Positions 57,382-64,000 of a stretch of DNA of 64,000 nt are shown here, one piece after another. The DNA comes from Chitinivorax tropicus (GTDB lineage Bacteria; Pseudomonadota; Gammaproteobacteria; Burkholderiales; SCOH01): contig NZ_JACHHY010000005.1 of assembly GCF_014202905.1 (NCBI RefSeq), positions 1 through 64,000 of the forward strand. Reading direction: 5' to 3'. Every line of letters begins with the position of its first letter. Position 1 is the stretch's first letter. A model generated the notes under the pieces. The model saw nothing but the letters and a program-made list of their open reading frames with translations, did not search any database and was not told where the DNA came from. The position numbers were made by a program, and so were the translations under genes.

Positions 57382-58431
57382 ATGCTTGAGATGCTGAATA
57401 ATCTGGTCGGTGAACCATTAGGGATCACCATCTGGACACTGATCAAAATTGTTGCAATTGTATTGCCGTTGTTGGGTGCTGTTGCTTACCTCACACTGGC
57501 CGAGCGCAAAGTAATCGGATACATCCAGATTCGTATCGGCCCGAATCGCGTTGGTCCGGTTGGCCTGCTGCAGCCGATTGCAGATGCAGTCAAGGCGATT
57601 TTCAAAGAAATCGTTGTGCCTGCTCAGTCCAACAAGTCTTTGTTCTGGCTGGCGCCTGTGTTATCGATTGCGCCTGCATTGGTCTGCTGGGCAGTGGTGC
57701 CCTTCACCGGAACTGCTGTCCTGGCCAATATCGATGCCAGTCTGCTATTCATCATGGCGATCTCGTCGATGGGCGTATATGGCATCATTCTTGCGGGCTG
57801 GGCATCCAACTCCAAGTATGCATTTCTCGGGGCGATGCGATCAGCTGCGCAGATGGTTTCCTATGAAGTTTCCATGGGTTTTGCACTGGTCGGTGTGTTG
57901 ATGGTTTCTTCCAGCCTCAATTTCATCAAGATCGTCGAGGCGCAGGCAACCGGCATGATGGGTGGTAGCCTGCTCAGCTGGAACTGGATACCACTTTTTC
58001 CGATGTTCCTCGTCTACTTGATTTCCGGTGTGGCCGAAACCAACCGCGCCCCATTTGACATCGCAGAAGGCGAGTCCGAGATTGTGGCCGGCTTCCACGT
58101 TGAGTACTCGGGCATGCCATTCGCCGTTTTCTTCCTGGCCGAATATGCCAACATGATCTTGGTGTCGACGCTGACCGCACTGATGTTCCTGGGTGGGTGG
58201 CTTTCACCCTTCCCTCAGTCGTGGCCGGTGCTGGGTGCGCCAGGTTTCATCTGGTTGGCTGCCAAGGTATCGTTCCTGTTGTTCTGTTTCCTCTGGTTCC
58301 GTGCAACTTTCCCACGTTACCGTTATGACCAGATTATGCGTCTTGGTTGGAAGGTGTTCTTACCAGTGACAATGATCTGGGTGGCTGTTGTTGGGGTGTG
58401 GATGATGAGTCCACTCTCGATCTGGAAGTAA
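57382..58431 (+). CDS. nuoH: NADH dehydrogenase I subunit H
   Basis: NuoH (349 residues, ND1-like) lines the quinone channel with about eight helices. Motifs: [19 protein letters not shown] and [18 protein letters not shown] 57382 lies one base after the nuoG stop; a longer frame starts in nuoG. Confidence 0.97.
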   Translation: MLEMLNNLVGEPLGITIWTLIKIVAIVLPLLGAVAYLTLAERKVIGYIQIRIGPNRVGPVGLLQPIADAVKAIFKEIVVPAQSNKSLFWLAPVLSIAPALVCWAVVPFTGTAVLANIDASLLFIMAISSMGVYGIILAGWASNSKYAFLGAMRSAAQMVSYEVSMGFALVGVLMVSSSLNFIKIVEAQATGMMGGSLLSWNWIPLFPMFLVYLISGVAETNRAPFDIAEGESEIVAGFHVEYSGMPFAVFFLAEYANMILVSTLTALMFLGGWLSPFPQSWPVLGAPGFIWLAAKVSFLLFCFLWFRATFPRYRYDQIMRLGWKVFLPVTMIWVAVVGVWMMSPLSIWK

Positions 58432-58446
58432 GTGGGTAGAATCTGA

Positions 58447-58935
58447 ATGAACAAACTGACCAGTTTCTTCAAAACATTTTTGCTGTATGAATTGGTGAAA
58501 GGTCTGATGTTGACTGGCCGTCACCTCTTTGAGCGAAAGATCACTGTACAGTTTCCTGAGGAAAAGACGCCATTAAGTCCTCGTTTCCGTGGATTGCATG
58601 CACAACGGCGCTATCCTAATGGCGAGGAACGCTGTATCGCCTGTAAGCTGTGTGAGGCAGTCTGCCCGGCAATGGCCATTACAATCGAGTCGGAGCAGAG
58701 GGATGATGGCACTCGCCGCACCACCCGTTACGACATTGACCTGACCAAATGTATTTTCTGTGGTTTCTGTGAGGAATCTTGTCCGGTCGATTCAATCGTG
58801 GAAACCCATATTTTCGAGTATCACGGCGAAAAACGGGGTGATCTGCTGTATACCAAGCCCATGTTGCTTGCGGTCGGAGATAAATACGAGGCGGAAATCG
58901 CCAAGGCGCGTGAAGCTGACGCCAAATATCGTTGA
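58447..58935 (+). CDS. nuoI: NADH dehydrogenase I subunit I
   Basis: NuoI (162 residues) is the two-[4Fe-4S] ferredoxin-like subunit: [12 protein letters not shown] and [12 protein letters not shown]. It bridges NuoG and NuoB. Confidence 0.97.
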   Translation: MNKLTSFFKTFLLYELVKGLMLTGRHLFERKITVQFPEEKTPLSPRFRGLHAQRRYPNGEERCIACKLCEAVCPAMAITIESEQRDDGTRRTTRYDIDLTKCIFCGFCEESCPVDSIVETHIFEYHGEKRGDLLYTKPMLLAVGDKYEAEIAKAREADAKYR

Positions 58936-58980
58936 TTCATCCCATTCAGGGTTTCGTTGCATAACAACAAGGTCTGGCTC

Positions 58981-59619
58981 ATGACTTTTCAGACGCTCAT
59001 TTTTTATTTTTTGGCTGCTGTGCTGATTTTTGCCGCAGTTCGTGTCATTACGGCAAAAAACCCAGTGCATGCCGCATTGTTTCTGGTGTTGTCTTTTTTC
59101 AACGGGTCAGCACTATGGTTATTGATCCAGGCAGAGTTCCTGGGAATCACCTTGGTGCTGGTTTACGTTGGTGCCGTCATGGTGCTGTTCCTGTTCGTGG
59201 TCATGATGCTGGACATCAATTTTGAAAAGCTGCGGGCTGGATTCTGGAAGCACCTGCCGCTTGCAGGCATTGTGGCTGGCTTGATGGTCGTGGAGATGGT
59301 GGCGGTATTCAGTAGCCCGGCCAGTGGGCTTGGCGACTTCAATAGTATCCAGACCGCAGCTACCGAAGATGGCAACACCAAAATAATCGGTAAGGCGCTT
59401 TATACGCAATTCATCTACCCATTTGAGATTGCGGCAATTATTTTGCTGGTGGCGATTGTGGCGGCCATTGCGTTGACTTTACGTGGTCGCAAAGATGCGA
59501 AGGCTCAGGATCCAGGACTTCAGGCAAAGGTGAAGAGTACGGATCGGGTTCGCGTCATCAAAATGGCGGCAGTCGTCGAGCAACCTGTTACAGTCGATGA
59601 GCAAAAGACGGGCGAATAA
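58981..59619 (+). CDS. nuoJ: NADH dehydrogenase I subunit J
   Basis: NuoJ (212 residues, ND6-like) has about five hydrophobic helices, L-I-Q-A-E-F-L-G-I-T-L-V-L-V-Y-V-G-A-V-M-V-L-F being the pi-bulge helix, and a charged tail. ATG 58981 fits; an in-frame start at 58957 exists. Confidence 0.95.
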   Translation: MTFQTLIFYFLAAVLIFAAVRVITAKNPVHAALFLVLSFFNGSALWLLIQAEFLGITLVLVYVGAVMVLFLFVVMMLDINFEKLRAGFWKHLPLAGIVAGLMVVEMVAVFSSPASGLGDFNSIQTAATEDGNTKIIGKALYTQFIYPFEIAAIILLVAIVAAIALTLRGRKDAKAQDPGLQAKVKSTDRVRVIKMAAVVEQPVTVDEQKTGE

Positions 59620-59653
59620 AGGCCAGACAGGCTAATCAATCAGGGGTTTAAAC

Positions 59654-59959
59654 GTGTTAACACTGACTCACTACCTCGTACTTGGCGCTGTTTTGTTCGC
59701 GATCAGTATCCTGGGTATTTTTCTGAACCGCAAAAATGTCATCGTGTTATTGATGGCGATTGAATTGATGCTGCTTGCGGTCAACATGAATTTCGTGGCG
59801 TTTTCCAGGTTTTTGGGAGATACCGCTGGTGAAATTTTCGTGTTCTTCATTTTGACTGTTGCGGCGGCAGAGTCTGCAATCGGTCTGGCCATATTGGTTG
59901 TGTTGTTCCGTAACCTGAGCACAATTAATGTTGAAGATATCGATAAGCTGAAGGGCTAA
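59654..59959 (+). CDS. nuoK: NADH dehydrogenase I subunit K
   Basis: NuoK (101 residues, ND4L-like) has three helices with conserved glutamates in I-E-L-M-L-L-A-V-N and [12 protein letters not shown] 59654 has CAGGGG upstream. Confidence 0.96.
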   Translation: MLTLTHYLVLGAVLFAISILGIFLNRKNVIVLLMAIELMLLAVNMNFVAFSRFLGDTAGEIFVFFILTVAAAESAIGLAILVVLFRNLSTINVEDIDKLKG

Positions 59960-60009
59960 ATGATTGTCCTGTCTGCTTCCATTAAATAAACAGAAAACGA
60001 CGCTTCATC

Positions 60010-62022
60010 ATGACTGATATGAAAATGCTCTACCTGATGATCCCACTAGCCCCTTTGGCCGGTGCGATTCTGGCAGGCCTGTTTGGCCGAGTCATTGGCC
60101 GTGCGGGTGCGCATTGGGCGACAATTCTTGGTGTGGCTGCTGCATTTGCAGGGTCAGCTTATACGCTCAATCATCTACTCCAAGGCGGACAGCCGTTCAA
60201 TGGGCCGATCTACACATGGCTGACGATCAACGGCATCGACATGTCGGTTGGTTTTCTGGTGGACAATTTGACCGCCATGATGATGTGCGTGGTGACTTTT
60301 GTCTCTTTGATGGTCCATGTTTACACCATCGGCTACATGCATGAAGATCCAGGTTATCAACGCTTCTTCAGTTATATTTCATTGTTCACCTTTTCGATGC
60401 TGATGCTGGTCATGTCGAACAACTTCGTCCAGTTGTTCTTTGGCTGGGAGGCGGTTGGTTTGGTGTCCTATCTTCTGATCGGTTTCTGGTTCAAGCGCCC
60501 CACGGCCATTTTCGCCAACCTGAAGGCTTTTCTGGTCAATCGCGTTGGCGATTTCGGTTTCGTTCTCGGGATCGGTCTGGTCTATATGCACACTGGGTCG
60601 ATGGACTACCAGGCTGTGTTCCAGGTTGCGCCACAATTGGTTGGTAAAACCATCAATTTGATCGGTGACACCCAGTGGCCTTTGCTTGCTGTCGCTTGCA
60701 TCTTGCTATTCGTTGGTGCCATGGGTAAATCAGCGCAGTTCCCACTGCATGTGTGGCTACCTGATTCCATGGAAGGTCCTACCCCCATTTCGGCATTGAT
60801 TCACGCTGCAACCATGGTGACCGCAGGTATTTTCATGGTTGCTCGGATGTCCCCGCTCTATGAATTGTCCGATGCGGCGCTATCATTCATTACAGTGATT
60901 GGAGCTATCACGGCGTTGTTCATGGGCTTTCTGGGCATCATCCAGAATGACATCAAACGGGTGGTTGCATATTCGACCTTGTCTCAGCTGGGCTATATGA
61001 CGGTGGCGCTGGGTGTCTCCGCTTACTCCGTAGCGGTTTTCCATCTGATGACCCATGCATTCTTCAAAGCGTTGCTGTTCCTCGCAGCTGGTTCTGTGAT
61101 CATTGGTATGCATCATGATCAGGATATCCGCAATATGGGCGGCCTGCGTAAATACATGCCCATTACATGGCTGACCTCCTTAATTGGCTCACTGGCCTTG
61201 ATCGGCACGCCTTTCCTGTCTGGCTTCTATTCCAAGGATTCGATTATAGAAGCGGTCAAGGAATCACATATCGCTGGCAGTGGTTTTGCTTATTTTGCAG
61301 TAGTGGCGGGTGTGTTTGTGACAGCATTCTACTCCTTCAGGATGTACTTCCTGGTGTTCCATGGTGAGGAGCGCTTTGGCAAAGCCGGACATCATGACGA
61401 CCATCATGATGATGAGCATCATCATGGGTTGGCGCCGGGTGAAAAACCACATGAAACACCTTGGGTCGTGACTTTGCCACTGGTATTGCTGGCAGTGCCT
61501 TCGGTGTTGATTGGTTATGTGGCAATCGAACCGATGCTGTTCGGCGACTTCTTCAAGGGTGTCATTTTCAGCGGGAATCATCATGTGATGACTGAGTTGA
61601 AAGAGGCATTCCATGGTGCTGGCGCCATGGGCTTGCATTCCTTGCAGACTTTGCCTTTGTGGTTGGCAGTCGCTGGTGTCGCTTCTTCGTGGTTCCTCTA
61701 TATGAAGCGTCCGGACATTCCAGCCATGATCAAGGACAAATTTGGATTCATCTACAAGATTCTTGAAAACAAGTATTTCATGGACGACCTGTACTTTAAT
61801 GTTTTCGCAAAGGGAAGCCGCCTTATTGGTACAGGGCTCTGGAAAATCGGTGATGTAGGCATCATCGATGGCTTGTTCGTGAATGGTTCTGCGAAGGTGG
61901 TTGGCTGGATGTCTTCTCTTGCTCGTCGCTTGCAGTCCGGTTACATCTACCACTATGCCTTTGCAATGATCATCGGAGCCTTGATGTTGCTGTTTATGAT
62001 GAATAAAGGCCTGATTGGTTGA
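60010..62022 (+). CDS. nuoL: NADH dehydrogenase I subunit L
   Basis: NuoL (670 residues) is an antiporter-like proton channel with the long lateral helix. Motifs: L-F-F-G-W-E-A-V-G-L-V-S-Y-L-L-I-G and F-P-L-H-V-W-L-P-D-S-M-E-G-P-T-P-I-S-A. A His/Asp-rich loop lies near residues 458-480. Confidence 0.97.
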   Translation: MTDMKMLYLMIPLAPLAGAILAGLFGRVIGRAGAHWATILGVAAAFAGSAYTLNHLLQGGQPFNGPIYTWLTINGIDMSVGFLVDNLTAMMMCVVTFVSLMVHVYTIGYMHEDPGYQRFFSYISLFTFSMLMLVMSNNFVQLFFGWEAVGLVSYLLIGFWFKRPTAIFANLKAFLVNRVGDFGFVLGIGLVYMHTGSMDYQAVFQVAPQLVGKTINLIGDTQWPLLAVACILLFVGAMGKSAQFPLHVWLPDSMEGPTPISALIHAATMVTAGIFMVARMSPLYELSDAALSFITVIGAITALFMGFLGIIQNDIKRVVAYSTLSQLGYMTVALGVSAYSVAVFHLMTHAFFKALLFLAAGSVIIGMHHDQDIRNMGGLRKYMPITWLTSLIGSLALIGTPFLSGFYSKDSIIEAVKESHIAGSGFAYFAVVAGVFVTAFYSFRMYFLVFHGEERFGKAGHHDDHHDDEHHHGLAPGEKPHETPWVVTLPLVLLAVPSVLIGYVAIEPMLFGDFFKGVIFSGNHHVMTELKEAFHGAGAMGLHSLQTLPLWLAVAGVASSWFLYMKRPDIPAMIKDKFGFIYKILENKYFMDDLYFNVFAKGSRLIGTGLWKIGDVGIIDGLFVNGSAKVVGWMSSLARRLQSGYIYHYAFAMIIGALMLLFMMNKGLIG

Positions 62023-62063
62023 GAAATTAAACACACCGCAAAGATAACGAGAATAGGTAAGTC

Positions 62064-63557
62064 ATGAGTGAACATTTGCTGAGTCTAGCCATCTGGACGC
62101 CCATTCTGGCCGGTGTGCTGGTATTGGCGACCGGCAGTGACCGTAACGCAGGTATGGCTCGCTGGATCGCACTGTTAGGCGCGTTGGCAGGTTTTATCGT
62201 ATCACTGCCGTTGTATACAGGGTTTCAGTCCCTGCATGGTGGTATGCAATTCGTAGAGATGAAACCATGGATTGAGCGTTTCAACATCAATTACCACCTG
62301 GGTGTCGATGGCATCTCGATGCTGTTCGTCGTGCTGAACAGTTTTACAACCTTGTTGGTTGTGGTGGCAGGCTGGGAAGTGATCGAGCGGAGAGTTGCGC
62401 AGTACTTCGCTGCATTCCTGATCATGTCAGGATTGATCAATGGTACGTTTGCGGCGCTGGATGCAGTTCTGTTCTACGTGTTCTTCGAGGCGATGCTGAT
62501 CCCGATGTATCTGGTGATTGGTGTTTGGGGTGGGCCGCGCCGCGTCTACGCAGCGGTCAAATTTTTCCTGTACACCCTGCTAGGCTCGTTATTGATGTTG
62601 GTTGCTTTTGTCTACCTGTACATTCAGTCGGGTCATAGCTTCAATATCATGGATTATCATGCGCTGAAGTTGCCGCTGGATGTCCAGAAGCTCATCTTCT
62701 TCGCGTTCTTCATGTCATTTGCCGTCAAGGTTCCCATGTGGCCCGTCCATACCTGGTTGCCTGACGCGCACGTCGAGGCGCCTACAGGTGGTTCGATGGT
62801 GTTGGCCGCGATTACGCTGAAGATTGGCGCATATGGTTTCCTACGCTTCAGCCTGCCCATTGCGCCCGACGCCGCACACGCTCTATCAGGAATCATGATC
62901 TTCCTGTCGTTGGTCGGCGTGGTGTATATCGGCTTGGTTGCGTTGGTTCAAGCTGATATGAAGAAATTGGTGGCGTATTCCTCCATCTCTCACATGGGCT
63001 TTGTAACACTCGGGTTGTTCATGTTTGCCGGGGGGTATTTGACCAATGAAGGTGTAGAAGGTGCATTGATACAGATGTTGTCGCATGGTTTTGTTTCAGC
63101 GGCCATGTTTGCTTGTATCGGGGTCATGTATGACCGCATGCATAGTCGTCAGATTGCAGATTATGGTGGTGTGGTCAACACAATGCCTAAATTCGCTGCT
63201 TTCATGATGCTTTTTGCGATGGCCAATGCCGGTTTGCCGGCAACATCAGGCTTCGTAGGTGAATTCCTGGTGATCATGGGGGCGGTAAAGGCAAACTTCT
63301 GGTACGCCTTCCTGGCCTCTACCACATTGATTTTTGGTGCGGCCTACACATTGTGGATGTATAAGCGCGTGATCTTTGGTGAGGTTGCAAATGAACATGT
63401 CGCCCAACTGCCAGATATCAATGCTCGTGAATTCGCATTGTTGGCAGTGCTTGCCGTGACAGTACTGGGCATGGGTCTGTACCCGGAGATGTTCATTTCC
63501 AAGATGCATATGTCTGTGAATGATCTGATTGCGCACGTCGCTAAATCCAAGATCTAA
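62064..63557 (+). CDS. nuoM: NADH dehydrogenase I subunit M
   Basis: NuoM (497 residues) is an antiporter-like proton-pumping subunit. Motifs: F-Y-V-F-F-E-A-M-L-I-P-M-Y and V-P-M-W-P-V-H-T-W-L-P-D-A-H-V-E-A-P-T-G-G-S. Confidence 0.97.
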   Translation: MSEHLLSLAIWTPILAGVLVLATGSDRNAGMARWIALLGALAGFIVSLPLYTGFQSLHGGMQFVEMKPWIERFNINYHLGVDGISMLFVVLNSFTTLLVVVAGWEVIERRVAQYFAAFLIMSGLINGTFAALDAVLFYVFFEAMLIPMYLVIGVWGGPRRVYAAVKFFLYTLLGSLLMLVAFVYLYIQSGHSFNIMDYHALKLPLDVQKLIFFAFFMSFAVKVPMWPVHTWLPDAHVEAPTGGSMVLAAITLKIGAYGFLRFSLPIAPDAAHALSGIMIFLSLVGVVYIGLVALVQADMKKLVAYSSISHMGFVTLGLFMFAGGYLTNEGVEGALIQMLSHGFVSAAMFACIGVMYDRMHSRQIADYGGVVNTMPKFAAFMMLFAMANAGLPATSGFVGEFLVIMGAVKANFWYAFLASTTLIFGAAYTLWMYKRVIFGEVANEHVAQLPDINAREFALLAVLAVTVLGMGLYPEMFISKMHMSVNDLIAHVAKSKI

Positions 63558-63586
63558 CGATAGGTCAGCTTGAGGGAAAACGCGTA

Positions 63587-64000
63587 ATGGATTTCGCTAG
63601 TATGAACTTGGTTGCAGCTGCGCCAGAGTTGTTTCTACTGTGTGCACTCGCCGTGATCTTGATGGTGGATGTATTCGTCAAAGATGAATCATCTCAGGTC
63701 ATTTTTGGGCTCTCGTTGCTGACGTTGGCGGGCTGTGCATTTTTCACATACAGCACACTGACACCGACGGTATCCTATGCTTTCAACAACATGTTTGTTG
63801 ATGACCCGATGGCAGACTGGCTGAAGCTTGTAATCTATGTCAGTGTCGCTGCCATTTTCATCTATTCACGCCAATACCTGCAGAATCGCGGTATCTTCAA
63901 GAGTGAGTTTTTCTCGCTGACACTCTTTTCGATGCTCGGGATGATGGTCATGGTATCAGCGAACAACCTGCTGGTACTGTATCTGGGACTGGAATTGCTG
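63587..64000 (+). CDS. nuoN: NADH dehydrogenase I subunit N, partial
   Basis: The first 138 codons of NuoN are present; the window ends inside the gene. The N-terminus M-D-F-A-S-M-N-L-V-A-A-A-P-E-L-F-L-L and hydrophobic helices fit NuoN, which always follows nuoM. ATG 63587 lies 29 bp after nuoM with GAGGG before it. Confidence 0.93.
   Translation, partial: MDFASMNLVAAAPELFLLCALAVILMVDVFVKDESSQVIFGLSLLTLAGCAFFTYSTLTPTVSYAFNNMFVDDPMADWLKLVIYVSVAAIFIYSRQYLQNRGIFKSEFFSLTLFSMLGMMVMVSANNLLVLYLGLELL

Noticed and set aside
61264-62034. 256-codon minus-strand frame
   Set aside because: Antisense to nuoL, His-rich shadow.

Overview
This window looks like chromosomal DNA of a betaproteobacterium, most likely from the Neisseriales or a Chitinimonas/Chitinivorax-like neighbour. 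The evidence is gene order (argH beside algZ/algR; tig-clpP-clpX-lon-hupB-tRNA-Val-tRNA-Asp-ppiD; uvrC-pgsA-tRNA-Gly; secG-tRNA-Leu-nuoA to nuoN) and the character of the proteins. The species is an inference; no 16S rRNA gene is present. Most of the window is ordinary core genome, with accessory genes between about 21.4 and 45.7 kb.

Layout. 0.2-1.1 kb: a decayed IS5-family insertion sequence with terminal inverted repeats and a TTAA target duplication. 1.4-4.9 kb: LytTR response regulator and sensor kinase (AlgR/AlgZ type), divergent from argH and a membrane-anchored glutaredoxin. 5.0-9.0 kb: two GNAT acetyltransferases, then lysA divergent from its probable activator lysR. 9.5-18.1 kb: a proteostasis block (trigger factor, ClpP, ClpX, Lon, HU, two tRNAs, PpiD). 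18.2-21.2 kb: uvrC, pgsA and four tRNAs (two identical Gly, Cys, Leu). 21.4-24.8 kb: a tetR-emrA-emrB efflux operon with a 26-bp palindromic operator. 25.2-28.8 kb: small lipoprotein, trmJ, suhB, Tat-exported PhoX-type protein. 28.9-30.0 kb: an EF-Tu-like protein that has lost its GTP-binding motifs. 30.3-34.7 kb: htpG with a sigma-32-like promoter, and a BaeSR-like two-component system. 35.0-39.9 kb: an exported Vps62/DUF946 protein, then an apparent operon of chemoreceptor, unusual porin and a mini phosphate-binding-like protein. 40.1-45.7 kb: a TetR regulator with two HTH segments, an RND efflux pump and a free-methionine-sulfoxide reductase. 45.8-49.7 kb: pstSCAB. 50.0-64.0 kb: secG, tRNA-Leu and the NADH dehydrogenase I operon nuoA-nuoN, with nuoN cut by the window edge.

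How the genes work together. Stress and protein quality control dominate the first third, with sigma-32-like promoters visible at lon and htpG. Two separate drug-efflux systems carry their own TetR regulators. Phosphate appears in pstSCAB, a PhoX-type protein and the mini PstS-like protein. The best candidates for undescribed biology are the GTPase-dead EF-Tu paralogue (28879-29982), the chemoreceptor-porin-binding protein operon with its odd porin (36240-39851), and the double-HTH TetR regulator (40090-40875).
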